From Deltaproteobacteria bacterium (GTDB lineage Bacteria > Desulfobacterota > Dissulfuribacteria > Dissulfuribacterales > QOAL01), in contig JALWNK010000060.1 in NCBI GenBank assembly GCA_026995935.1, positions 1-36,089 on the forward strand: 36,089 nucleotides of DNA, written 5' to 3'. Position numbers and translations under genes: made by a program. Below the pieces are notes generated by a model. The model worked only from the letters and a program-made list of their open reading frames with translations. It did no database searches and had not been told where the DNA came from. Below are positions 8,841-16,706 of the stretch, one piece after another. Numbering within the stretch: position 1 is the stretch's first letter; each line of letters starts with the position of its first letter.

Positions 8841-9449
8841 GTGGATAACACCAGTTTCAGTGACAGGTTGAGGAAACTCACCTATCCTCTTCTTTTGCCT
8901 GTGGCAAGATCCCTTGGCAGGCTTGGGCTTACCCCTAACATGCTTTCTCTTATTGGAATGGCTGCATATGTGGTGGCAGCCCTTGTCCTTGCATCTGGTC
9001 ACCCTTACGCGTGTGCCGCCTTGCTGGTTGTTTTTGGCCCTCTGGATGTTCTTGACGGCACCCTTGCCAGGGATACCGGGCAGGACAGTGATTACGGTGC
9101 TTTTCTGGATGCCACCCTTGACAGGTACGAGGAGTTTTTCATATATGCCGGCCTTCTCTATTACATGCTTTCGAACCTCAAAGAAGGGCCTTTTTCCGCC
9201 CTTCTTGTCATTTCCGCTCTTTCAGGCTCCTTTTTTGTAAGCTACACCAGGGCAAAAGCAGAGGCCCTAGGCTTTGAATGCAGTGTTGGAATACTTACCA
9301 GGTTTGAGCGAATAGTCCTTTTCATACTTGCAATAGTCACAGGCTGGCTTGACGCCTTTCTTGCAGTTATAGCCATATTGTCCTTTGTAACCACCTTTCA
9401 ACGAATGGCCGTAGTTGCCAGGCAGGCAAGAAAAGATGGAGGAGAATAG
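8841..9449 (+). CDS. CDP-alcohol phosphatidyltransferase family membrane enzyme
   Basis: This family swaps the CMP of a CDP-alcohol (usually CDP-diacylglycerol) for another alcohol at the membrane. The complete catalytic signature DG-x2-AR-x8-G-x3-D-x3-D is present at about residues 73-95 (DGTLAR, then DYGAFLD and ATLD). The rest of the 202-residue protein is a series of hydrophobic segments consistent with about six membrane helices. The late segment SYTRAKAEALGFECSVGI plus RFER resembles the phosphatidylinositol-phosphate or archaetidylinositol-phosphate synthase branch more than E. coli PgsA; this is from memory of the families, so the alcohol substrate is not assigned. The start is GTG with GAGGGAAGG six bases upstream. 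It lies 27 bases after ileS and overlaps rsmI by 14 bases. Confidence 0.85.
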   Translation: MDNTSFSDRLRKLTYPLLLPVARSLGRLGLTPNMLSLIGMAAYVVAALVLASGHPYACAALLVVFGPLDVLDGTLARDTGQDSDYGAFLDATLDRYEEFFIYAGLLYYMLSNLKEGPFSALLVISALSGSFFVSYTRAKAEALGFECSVGILTRFERIVLFILAIVTGWLDAFLAVIAILSFVTTFQRMAVVARQARKDGGE

Positions 9450-10350
9450 GGGCCGCCTGTTGGTGGTTGCCACGCCCCTGGGAAACCTTGAAGACATAAC
9501 CCTAAGGGCCATAAGGGTGCTAAGGGAGGTGGACCTTGTTGCCTCGGAAGACACCAGAAGGACCAGGAAACTCCTCAGCAGCCTGGGAATAGGCGTAAGA
9601 CTTCTAAGCTGTAACGAGCACAACGAAAGGGAGAGGGTTGGGGATATCCTTGAAGTGCTAGAAAAAGGCAGGGATGCAGCCCTTGTAACAGATGCCGGCA
9701 CCCCGGGTGTGTCTGACCCTGGTGCAAGGCTTGTAAGAGAAGTGAGGGAAAGGGGCTTTACGGTCCTGCCCGTGCCTGGCCCAAGTGCGGTCTCGTCCGC
9801 CTTGAGTGTTAGCGGTATGAGGGCTGACGCCTACCATTTTGCAGGTTTTCTTCCAAATGCTCGAGGGGACCGGAGAAAGGCCCTTGAGACTCTGGCAGGC
9901 CTTTTGGTGCCTGTGGTCTTCTTTGAGGCGCCCCACAGGATAATGGATGCACTAAGGGATATGATAGATGTCCTTGGGGACAGAAACGGTTTTCTGGCCA
10001 GGGAGATGACAAAGGTCCATGAAACCTACCTTTTTGGAAGGCTTTCCCATATACTTGATGAGCTAAGAAGGTCCAAACGGGTCAGAGGCGAGATCACGAT
10101 AATAGTGGAAGGAAGTGCAAGAAAGGCGGGTCAGGAAAGGGCCGTAACAAAAGAAATGAAAGATCTCTTAAGTGTCCTTCTTTCAGGAAAAAGGATGGGT
10201 GTAAAGGAAGCATCTACCATATTATCGAGGCTAACCGGTATGAAAAGAGGAAGGATATACCAGGCGGCCCTTGAGATAAATAATGAGATCAATAATGAAA
10301 CGAACAGTGAGATGAACAGTGAGATCAACAAGGGCGAAGAGGGCGTATGA
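9436..10350 (+). CDS. rsmI: 16S rRNA (cytidine-1402-2'-O)-methyltransferase RsmI
   Basis: RsmI methylates the 2'-OH of C1402 in the 16S rRNA decoding centre using SAM. The tetrapyrrole-methylase fold motifs are clear: VVATPLGNLEDITLRAIR near the start, LVASEDTRRTRKLL, ALVTDAGTPGVSDPG, VLPVPGPSAVSSALSVSG and FFEAPHRI. The ATG at 9436 gives 304 residues. A TTG seven codons earlier is possible, but family members start close to the glycine-rich first strand. The core ends by about residue 279. It is followed by a tail of five in-frame 12-base repeats encoding E-x-N-x units (see the repeat entry). The gene overlaps the preceding phosphatidyltransferase by 14 bases and the next gene, kdsB, by four (ATGA). 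Confidence 0.95.
   Translation: MEENRGRLLVVATPLGNLEDITLRAIRVLREVDLVASEDTRRTRKLLSSLGIGVRLLSCNEHNERERVGDILEVLEKGRDAALVTDAGTPGVSDPGARLVREVRERGFTVLPVPGPSAVSSALSVSGMRADAYHFAGFLPNARGDRRKALETLAGLLVPVVFFEAPHRIMDALRDMIDVLGDRNGFLAREMTKVHETYLFGRLSHILDELRRSKRVRGEITIIVEGSARKAGQERAVTKEMKDLLSVLLSGKRMGVKEASTILSRLTGMKRGRIYQAALEINNEINNETNSEMNSEINKGEEGV
10273..10332 (+). repeat. Five 12-bp tandem repeats at the rsmI 3' end
   Basis: Five consecutive 12-base units at 10273, 10285, 10297, 10309 and 10321 follow the pattern GA(G/A)A(T/C)xAA(T/C)A(A/G)x. They are in frame with rsmI and encode E-[I/T/M]-N-[N/S/K] five times, followed by GEEGV and the stop. Unit length is a multiple of three, so copy-number change by slippage would not break the frame. 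The units differ at several third and second positions, so the array is not freshly made. Confidence 0.9.
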
Positions 10351-11105
10351 CAAAAAGCCGTGTAGTTGTAATAATACCTGCAAGATTTGGCTCAACCAGG
10401 CTTCCTGGAAAGCCCCTTGCAGACATTTGCGGGCTTCCAATGATTGTAAGGGTGGCCCAGCGCGCAACTCTTATAAAGGGTGCAGATACCGTGGCAGTGG
10501 CTACGGATGACGCAAGGATTTTAGAGGCAGTGGAGGCAGGCGGTTTTACCGCTGTCATGACCTCTTCTTCACATCCGTCTGGTACAGACCGGATAGCAGA
10601 GGCGGCCCAAATCCTTGGCCTTTCCCCTGAAGACATTGTAATCAACGTCCAGGGAGATCAGCCTCTCCTTGACATACAGGCCGTGCAGAAGATGCTCCAC
10701 CTTTTTGTCTCTGACAGCCGTTTTGTAATGGCCACCGCAGCCTGCCCCATGGACAGGGAAGAGGCCAGGGACCCGAACCGGGTAAAGGTGGTGGTTGATG
10801 AAAATGGCTGTGCCATATACTTTTCCAGGGCCCTCATACCCTTTGACAGGGACGGTATTTTAAAGGGCGAAAGAGATCCATATCTAAGGCACCTTGGCCT
10901 ATACTGCTACCGGGTAAAGTTCCTGAAACGGTTTGTTTCATGGCAAGAAGGAAGGCTTGAGTCCATTGAGAGGCTTGAGCAGTTGCGGGTCCTTGAAAAG
11001 GGCCTAAAGATTGGTGTGGCCGTGGTGGATAGCGCCCCTTCTGAGGTGGATACCAAAGAAGACCTTGAAAGGGTAAGGCTGCTTTTTAAGAATGGGCCTT
11101 TCTAG
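10347..11105 (+). CDS. kdsB: 3-deoxy-manno-octulosonate cytidylyltransferase (CMP-Kdo synthetase)
   Basis: KdsB activates Kdo with CTP so it can be added to lipid A, an essential step of the lipopolysaccharide inner core. The 252-residue protein has the nucleotidyltransferase loop IIPARFGSTRLPGKPL at residues about 9-24, VATDD, the sugar-binding stretch SSSHPSGTDRIAEA and INVQGDQPLL. The YCYRVKFL and ESIERLEQLRVLE segments in the C-terminal third also match. Length matches the family. The ATG overlaps the rsmI stop in an ATGA arrangement, with GAGGGCGT just upstream, so the two are probably co-translated. The stop codon lies on a CTAG palindrome shared with the convergent murI stop. Its presence is the best evidence that the host makes lipopolysaccharide. 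Confidence 0.97.
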   Translation: MTKSRVVVIIPARFGSTRLPGKPLADICGLPMIVRVAQRATLIKGADTVAVATDDARILEAVEAGGFTAVMTSSSHPSGTDRIAEAAQILGLSPEDIVINVQGDQPLLDIQAVQKMLHLFVSDSRFVMATAACPMDREEARDPNRVKVVVDENGCAIYFSRALIPFDRDGILKGERDPYLRHLGLYCYRVKFLKRFVSWQEGRLESIERLEQLRVLEKGLKIGVAVVDSAPSEVDTKEDLERVRLLFKNGPF

Positions 11106-11896
11106 GCCTTTTGAAGCTCTACCTTTTGCCCAAGAAATCTTTCCACGATATCTTTTGTATGTTCTGTAAGATCTGAAAGGTAAAACCTGCTCTCTTCTTT
11201 TATTTTCTCAGGGGGAGGGCCGTACTTTTCATAGACATATTTGGCAACCTTTTCCGCCACCTCCCTTGAAGGGTCAACAATCCTTATTCTTTTTCCTGCC
11301 TTTTCCCTAATGACAGGCTCTAAAAGGGGATAGTGGGTGCATCCAAGGACAAGGGTGTCTATCTGCTTGTCCTTTAAGGGGCGAAGGTACTTTTTTACTA
11401 TCATTCTTGTTTCTCTTGCCTTAAGCCAGCCTTCCTCAACAAGGGGCACAAGGAGGGGACAGGGTTGCTGAAAGACTTTTGTACCTGGTCGTGTTTCAGG
11501 TATGAGTCGTGGATACACGTTGCTTGAGACCGTGGCCCTTGTACCCATTATTCCTATTTTTCCTTTTTTTGAAAGTTTGCATGCCCTTTCTACTGAAGGG
11601 GTCACTACTTCAAATACGGGAATCTCCAGGCTGCTCCTAAGGGTATCCGTTGCGCAGCTTGCCGCACTGTGGCAAGCGATAACTATTATATTTGCCCCTT
11701 TTGCCATTAAGAAATGGGCGTCCTCTTTGGCATATCTTCGGAGAATTTCAGGACTTTTTGGTCCATAGGGGGTCCTGGCAGTATCCCCAAAGTAGACAAT
11801 GGGCACGTTAGGAAGGATTGACAAAAGCTGCCTTACTACGGTAAAACCACCAACACCAGAGTCGAAAACCCCAATTTTTACACTATGAGAATCTAT
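11102..11896 (-). CDS. murI: Glutamate racemase, probable AUA start
   Basis: MurI converts L- to D-glutamate for peptidoglycan stem peptides. The conserved core is YFGDTARTPYG, the first catalytic cysteine in IVIACHSAAS and the second in LGCTHYPLLEP. The essential N-terminal motif VKIGVFDSGVGG is encoded only if the frame is read upstream of the first TTG (11824), so the gene must start further out. Between the in-frame stop TAA (11950-11948) and that motif there is no ATG, GTG or TTG. An ATA at 11896-11894 sits nine bases after a perfect AAGGAGG (11912-11906) and gives 264 residues, the normal family length. I therefore choose AUA as the start. The active-site motif reads ACHSA rather than the commoner ACNTA. 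The gene is convergent with kdsB, sharing its stop palindrome, and divergent from the phosphofructokinase gene. Confidence 0.9.
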   Translation of the reverse strand: MDSHSVKIGVFDSGVGGFTVVRQLLSILPNVPIVYFGDTARTPYGPKSPEILRRYAKEDAHFLMAKGANIIVIACHSAASCATDTLRSSLEIPVFEVVTPSVERACKLSKKGKIGIMGTRATVSSNVYPRLIPETRPGTKVFQQPCPLLVPLVEEGWLKARETRMIVKKYLRPLKDKQIDTLVLGCTHYPLLEPVIREKAGKRIRIVDPSREVAEKVAKYVYEKYGPPPEKIKEESRFYLSDLTEHTKDIVERFLGQKVELQKA

Positions 11897-11905
11897 CTTG
11901 CCTTT

Positions 11906-11912
11906 CCTCCTT
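11906..11912 (-). promoter_or_regulatory. Shine-Dalgarno that decides the murI start
   Basis: On the minus strand the bases AAGGAGG are a full match to the anti-Shine-Dalgarno. They are followed by a nine-base spacer and the codon ATA at 11896-11894. The frame from this ATA runs directly into the MurI motif KIGVFDSGVGG. No canonical start codon lies in that frame between here and the motif. Confidence 0.7.
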
Positions 11913-11923
11913 GCAGTCGCAAG

Positions 11924-11951
11924 TTGAAGATTTGCTTTCTTGTAGTATTAA
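11924..11951 (+). promoter_or_regulatory. Candidate sigma-70-type promoter of the phosphofructokinase gene
   Basis: TTGAAG (11924-11929), a 16-base spacer and TATTAA (11946-11951) would start transcription near 11958. That is about 20 bases before the proposed TTG start at 11980 and just ahead of its AGGAGG. The longer TTG start at 11911 would lie upstream of this promoter, which argues against it. Confidence 0.45.
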
Positions 11952-11979
11952 ACAAAAAAAAAGGCAACAGGAGGCACAA

Positions 11980-13332
11980 TTGGAAAACCAGTGCACGACA
12001 GTAAGTTTAGTTGACGAGCTTGAAAATATTGATGAAATCATAACCGAGATTCCAAACTTGGGAAAACCAACTGTCCCATCTCCACTTCAGAAAAGATCCT
12101 ATCCCTGTTTTGTCCGGGATGAGGACAGGGTCCTTCTCCTTGCCTCGTCCCAGCGGGTTGCCGCCTCTTGCAAAAAGGGCTCACTTCCTGCCTTTGAGCT
12201 GGCAGGCCCAAGGGAAAACATCTATTTCGATCCATCAAAGACTAAGTGTGCCATAGTCACCTGCGGGGGCCTGTGTCCAGGCATAAACGATGTAATACGC
12301 TCCATAGTGATGGCCCTTTTCCATGGTTACGGAGTAAGGACCATCCTTGGAATCAAGTTTGGACTCAGGGGATTCATACCGTCCTACGGTCTGGATGTCA
12401 TGGAGTTAACCCCTGAGAGTGTTGCCAGGATACACGAGTATGGCGGGACCATCCTGGGCTCGTCAAGGGGCCCTCAGCCGGCAGAGGAGATCGTTAACGC
12501 CCTTGAGCGCATGAACGTATCAGTCCTTTTTACCATTGGCGGGGACGGCACCTTCCGTGCCAGCAGGAAGATAGTGGAAGAGATAAAGAAAAGAGGGCTT
12601 AAGATATCGGTTATTGCCGTGCCAAAGACCATAGACAACGACATCTTCCTGGTGGAAAAGACCTTTGGTTTTGATACTGCCGTGGAGATGGCCTGCGAGG
12701 CCATTAAGAGCGCCCATACAGAGGCAATTGGAGCACCAAACGGCATTGGCCTTGTAAAGCTCATGGGAAGGTATTCCGGATTTATTGCTGCAGCGGCCAC
12801 CATTGCCTTGAGGGAGGTGAATTACTGCCTGATTCCTGAAAGTGACTTTGACCTTGAGGGGGAAAAGGGCCTTTTAAGGGAGCTTGAGAAGAGGCTTGAC
12901 CAGAGGGGACATGCGGTTATTGTTGCGGCAGAAGGGGCCGGGCAGAAGTTTTTTGCAGACCAGCCAAAGGAGACCGACGCCTCTGGAAATGTAAAACTTG
13001 GCGATATTGGCAAGTTTCTCAAGGAAAAGATTCAGGAATACTTTGTCTCAATTGGCAAGGAGCTTACCATAAAGTACATCGATCCAAGTTACATAATAAG
13101 GAGCGTTCCTGCCAATGTGGATGACAGCCTCTACTGCGGAAATCTCGGTCAGAATGCCGTTCATGCGGCAATGGCAGGAAAGACAGACATGATGGTAAGC
13201 CTCTGGAATGACAGGTATGTCCACATACCGCTTGAAAGCGCCACCATGCACAGAAAGCAGGTCAATCTAAAGAGCATGTTCTGGATGAGTGTGCTGGAGT
13301 CCACGGGCCAGCCGTCGTTAAAGAATGAATAA
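11980..13332 (+). CDS. ATP-type 6-phosphofructokinase (long TP0108/plant-like group)
   Basis: This enzyme phosphorylates fructose 6-phosphate at C1. Motifs are GGLCPGIND for the nucleotide loop, GGDGT (about 187-191) and PKTIDND (about 215-221, with the catalytic Asp in TIDND). LVKLMGRYSG and the effector/substrate-side segment AAEGAGQKFF follow. Glycine rather than aspartate after GGD points to ATP rather than pyrophosphate as donor by the usual family rule; the Lys in PKTIDND is typical of the long, plant or trypanosome-like group. The N-terminal ~80 residues before the kinase core are characteristic of that group. A TTG at 11911 opens the frame, but TTG at 11980 has AGGAGG five bases upstream and is chosen, giving 450 residues. 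It is divergent from murI and followed 27 bases later by the TPR lipoprotein. Confidence 0.88.
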   Translation: MENQCTTVSLVDELENIDEIITEIPNLGKPTVPSPLQKRSYPCFVRDEDRVLLLASSQRVAASCKKGSLPAFELAGPRENIYFDPSKTKCAIVTCGGLCPGINDVIRSIVMALFHGYGVRTILGIKFGLRGFIPSYGLDVMELTPESVARIHEYGGTILGSSRGPQPAEEIVNALERMNVSVLFTIGGDGTFRASRKIVEEIKKRGLKISVIAVPKTIDNDIFLVEKTFGFDTAVEMACEAIKSAHTEAIGAPNGIGLVKLMGRYSGFIAAAATIALREVNYCLIPESDFDLEGEKGLLRELEKRLDQRGHAVIVAAEGAGQKFFADQPKETDASGNVKLGDIGKFLKEKIQEYFVSIGKELTIKYIDPSYIIRSVPANVDDSLYCGNLGQNAVHAAMAGKTDMMVSLWNDRYVHIPLESATMHRKQVNLKSMFWMSVLESTGQPSLKNE

Positions 13333-13359
13333 TATCTAAAAAACGTTTAAGGGGGAATA

Positions 13360-15648
13360 ATGAAATTTTCACGCATCAAAAGGGTCGTTGTCTTCCTGGT
13401 AGCAGTATCAGTTATGCTCATGGCAGTTTCAGCATGTTCCTCTCCAGAGGAGAAAAAGGCGGAACATTACCAGAGGGGGCTCGAATACGTTAAGAAAAAC
13501 GACCTCAAAGCTGCAATTATCGAGTTTAAGAACGTTACACAGATTGATCCAAAATATGGTCCTGCCCACTACCAGCTTGCCCTGGCGTACACAAAGCTTG
13601 GAGACTTTCGCAATGCCCTTTCAGAACTGAGACAGACAGTGGACGTTGACCCTACCAACAGGGATGCCAGGGTAAGGCTCATCCAGTTTCTTCTTCTGGC
13701 AAAGCAGTACGATGAGGCAGGAAAGCATATCAAATACCTGCTTGAGAAAAATCCGTCAGACAAGGAGGCCCTTTTACTAAAATCTGCCCTTCTTCTGAAT
13801 CAGAAAAAGTATGATGACGCCATAAAGGTGCTAGAGCAGGCAAGAAAGATAGACCCAAAGGACAGCAGGGTCTACATGAGCCTTGCCAATGCGTACAGCC
13901 TCAAAAAAGACTTCAAGAAGTCGGAAAATGCCCTCAGAAAGGCCCTTTCCCTAACAAAAAACCCCAGGCAGAAGGAGCGGATAACCCTGATACTTGTGGG
14001 CATACTTGAGGCGCAAAAGAGGGTCAAGGAGGCCGAGGATCTTTTCAAGAAGGTTGAAAAGGAAAGCAAGGGGGACCCCAACATATCCCTTGCCCTTGTG
14101 AAATTCTACCTGAGACACGGGAAAAAGGATGAAGGCGTAAAGAAGCTTGATGAAATATTAAAGAAGAACCCCAAATATGTTCCTGCCTACCTCTTGAAGG
14201 CAGACCTTCTCATTCTTCAAAACAGGGCAAAGGAGGCGGCCACCTACCTTGAAAAGGCCCACAAGCTTACTCCAAAGGACCTGGACATAACCGCAAAACT
14301 TGCCCTCATGAACCTTAATATGAACAAGACAGAGGCTGCAAAGTCGCTTGCAGACCAGGTTTTAAAGAAAAACCCCAAACACCCTGTGGCCTTGCTGGTA
14401 AGGGGTCGTCTTGCACTTATGAACAGGGATTTTAAGACGGCAGTTGAGGACTTAAGTGAAGTTTTAAAGGCCAATCCCAGGGAGCCCCAGACGCTCTATT
14501 TCAGGGCGGTTGCCAATCTGGGCCTTGGTAAGATAAAGGAAGCAGAAGACGATCTAGTAAACTGCACCGTTTCTGCGCCAAATTTCCTTAAGGCAAGGCT
14601 CCTTCTTGCTGATGTGTATCTTAAGGAAAAGAAGCTTGACGACTCCCTGTTCCAGACAAACTACGTGTTAAAGAGGGTAGGGGATGAGCCGGTTGCCTTG
14701 AGCCTTCATGCCTCTGCACTCCTTCAAAAGGCCAAGTACAAGGAGGCAAAGGCGGATATTGAAAAGGTGCTCAAGAAAAATCCAAAGGATATCTCGTCAA
14801 GATACATGCTTGCAAGGGCCTACTTTGGGTTGGGGCAAAAGGACAAGGGCCTTAAGATACTAAATGAGATTGTTCAGGAAAGGCCCGGCTATCTGCCTGC
14901 AGTTTATTCCCTTGTGACCTACTACGTTTCCAACAAGCAGCCGGAAAAGGCCGTCTCCTTGCTCAATGAACTCCAGAAGAAGGCACCAAAAAGCGCGGCT
15001 CTGGCCGCCATGAAGGGAAGGCTCCTCATGTCCCTGGGGAAATATGAGGAGGCAGAAAAGGCATACAAGCAGGCCATCTCAATAAATCCGAACCTGGCCG
15101 AGGCATATCTCTCCCTTGGAAAGATATATGTCAAGCTTGGAAAGGCAGAAGAGGCGCTGAAGGAATATCAGAAGCTTCTTGAGAAAAAGCCCAAGTTCCT
15201 GACTGCATACATGGCCATTGCAGCAATAGAGCAGAGGCTAGGCCATACGCAAAAGGCCATTGATGCCTACAAGAAGGCCCTTGAAATCAACCCCAAGTTT
15301 GCCCCCGCCGCCAATAACCTGGCGTGGCTTCTTGCCGAGAAGGGAGATCTTGAACAGGCTGCCATCTACGCCCAGAGGGCAAAGGCGGCAGCACCTGGTC
15401 AGCCCTTCATTCTGGATACCTATGCATGGATACAGGCCAAGAAGGGCAACTTTGACCTTGCCGTTGCAGATCTTTCAGAGGCCCTTAAAAAGGTGCCTGA
15501 TCATCCAACCATCAACTATCACATGGCCTATGCGCTGAAAGGCCTTGGGAAAAAGAAGGAGGCCACGGAGTATCTTAAAAAGGCCCTGGAATCAGGGCAG
15601 AAGTTTCCTGAAAAAGAAGAGGCTGAAAGGCTGCTCAAAGAACTTTAG
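13360..15648 (+). CDS. Large TPR-repeat lipoprotein (PrsT-like)
   Basis: The 762-residue protein starts with a lipoprotein signal: basic MKFSRIKR, a hydrophobic stretch and lipobox VSAC with the lipidated cysteine at residue 26. The remainder is a nearly uninterrupted array of about twenty 34-residue TPR units, recognisable by recurring A-x3-L-x6-A-x2-x-Y patterns and closing P residues. It is therefore expected to be a membrane-anchored periplasmic or outer-membrane scaffold for protein contacts. The overall form resembles the TPR lipoproteins annotated PrsT near exosortase/PEP-CTERM loci, but no exosortase or polysaccharide genes are in the window, so no pathway is assigned. The ATG has GGGGG four bases upstream. 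The stop codon overlaps the rlmN GTG by one base, so the two are probably co-transcribed. Confidence 0.85.
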   Translation: MKFSRIKRVVVFLVAVSVMLMAVSACSSPEEKKAEHYQRGLEYVKKNDLKAAIIEFKNVTQIDPKYGPAHYQLALAYTKLGDFRNALSELRQTVDVDPTNRDARVRLIQFLLLAKQYDEAGKHIKYLLEKNPSDKEALLLKSALLLNQKKYDDAIKVLEQARKIDPKDSRVYMSLANAYSLKKDFKKSENALRKALSLTKNPRQKERITLILVGILEAQKRVKEAEDLFKKVEKESKGDPNISLALVKFYLRHGKKDEGVKKLDEILKKNPKYVPAYLLKADLLILQNRAKEAATYLEKAHKLTPKDLDITAKLALMNLNMNKTEAAKSLADQVLKKNPKHPVALLVRGRLALMNRDFKTAVEDLSEVLKANPREPQTLYFRAVANLGLGKIKEAEDDLVNCTVSAPNFLKARLLLADVYLKEKKLDDSLFQTNYVLKRVGDEPVALSLHASALLQKAKYKEAKADIEKVLKKNPKDISSRYMLARAYFGLGQKDKGLKILNEIVQERPGYLPAVYSLVTYYVSNKQPEKAVSLLNELQKKAPKSAALAAMKGRLLMSLGKYEEAEKAYKQAISINPNLAEAYLSLGKIYVKLGKAEEALKEYQKLLEKKPKFLTAYMAIAAIEQRLGHTQKAIDAYKKALEINPKFAPAANNLAWLLAEKGDLEQAAIYAQRAKAAAPGQPFILDTYAWIQAKKGNFDLAVADLSEALKKVPDHPTINYHMAYALKGLGKKKEATEYLKKALESGQKFPEKEEAERLLKEL

Positions 15649-16706
15649 TGATTGACTACAGATCAAAGACCCTGGCCGAGCTGGAAGGGCTCATGGAGTC
15701 ATGGGGAGAGGCTGCCTTCAGGGCAAGGCAGCTTTTCAAGTGGCTATGGAGGCCAGGGTTTTCAGGTATTACTGAAATAACAGAGCTTCCAAAGGCCCTC
15801 AGGGCGCGTCTTGCCTTAGAGGGCCTTGTTTATGGTCTTAAGACTGAAAGGGTGACGGCCTCCCGTCTGGATGAAACTGTAAAGTGGGCCTTCAGGCTCT
15901 CGGACGGGGCAGTTGTGGAGACTGTTCTCATTCCTGGCACCAATCACAACACCTTGTGCATATCGAGCCAGGTGGGGTGTGCCATGGGTTGCCGTTTTTG
16001 CCGCACTGGCACCATGGGCTTTCAGCGAAACCTACTTCCCTCGGAGATTTGTGGCCAGGTCCTAGCGGTGTTAGAGCAGACAGAGCCTGATAGGTGGCCG
16101 AGAAACATCGTTTTTATGGGAATGGGTGAGCCCTTGGCAAATCTTCAAAATGTAGTAACTGCCATACGAATCCTCACTAACGAGCTTGGCCTTAACTTTT
16201 CAAAAAGGCGTATAACCGTGTCCACCTGCGGTTTAGCCCCCCAGATAATAAGGCTTGGGAGAGAGGTGGAAGTTGGCCTTGCCATATCTCTTCATGCAAC
16301 AACGGATGAGCTTAGAAGCAGGATAATGCCCGTAAACAGGCGATATCCGCTTAAGGAGCTGATGGACGCATGCAGGAGATTTCCGCTGCCCAAGAGGCGA
16401 AGAATCACCTTTGAATACATTGTTCTTGGTGGGCTTAACCATTCGAGGCAGGATGCAAAAAGACTTGCAAGGCTTCTTCAGGGCATACCCAGCAAGATAA
16501 ACCTTATCGCCTATAATCCTGTGCATGGCCTGCCATTTAAGGCCCCAAGCAGCGAGGATGTTCTCAGATTTCAAAAATGTCTTATGGATAAGGGGTTTAC
16601 TGCCATAATCAGAAAGAGCAGGGGAAGGGATATAGAGGCCGCCTGCGGACAGCTTTGGAGCAAGATTTTAAAGAAGGGGTCTGAAAGGGTTACTGGCCTT
16701 GATTGA
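15648..16706 (+). CDS. rlmN: Dual-specificity 23S rRNA/tRNA adenine-C2 methyltransferase RlmN
   Basis: RlmN is a radical-SAM enzyme that methylates A2503 of 23S rRNA and A37 of some tRNAs. The cluster-binding motif CAMGCRFC gives cysteines at 111, 115 and 118, and the methyl-carrying cysteine is at about 333 in EAACGQL. FMGMGEPLAN, the STCGLAP segment and SLHAT are standard family motifs, and 352 residues is typical length. The start is a GTG (15648-15650) whose first base is the last base of the preceding gene's TAG stop; no strong Shine-Dalgarno is seen, so translation may depend on re-initiation. Its last 17 bases overlap the 3' end of the convergent ihfA-like gene. Confidence 0.96.
   Translation: MIDYRSKTLAELEGLMESWGEAAFRARQLFKWLWRPGFSGITEITELPKALRARLALEGLVYGLKTERVTASRLDETVKWAFRLSDGAVVETVLIPGTNHNTLCISSQVGCAMGCRFCRTGTMGFQRNLLPSEICGQVLAVLEQTEPDRWPRNIVFMGMGEPLANLQNVVTAIRILTNELGLNFSKRRITVSTCGLAPQIIRLGREVEVGLAISLHATTDELRSRIMPVNRRYPLKELMDACRRFPLPKRRRITFEYIVLGGLNHSRQDAKRLARLLQGIPSKINLIAYNPVHGLPFKAPSSEDVLRFQKCLMDKGFTAIIRKSRGRDIEAACGQLWSKILKKGSERVTGLD

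Noticed and set aside
13360-15648. DNA tandem-repeat array inside the TPR gene
   Set aside because: The repetition is at protein level only; the DNA units have diverged and no exact repeat array is visible.
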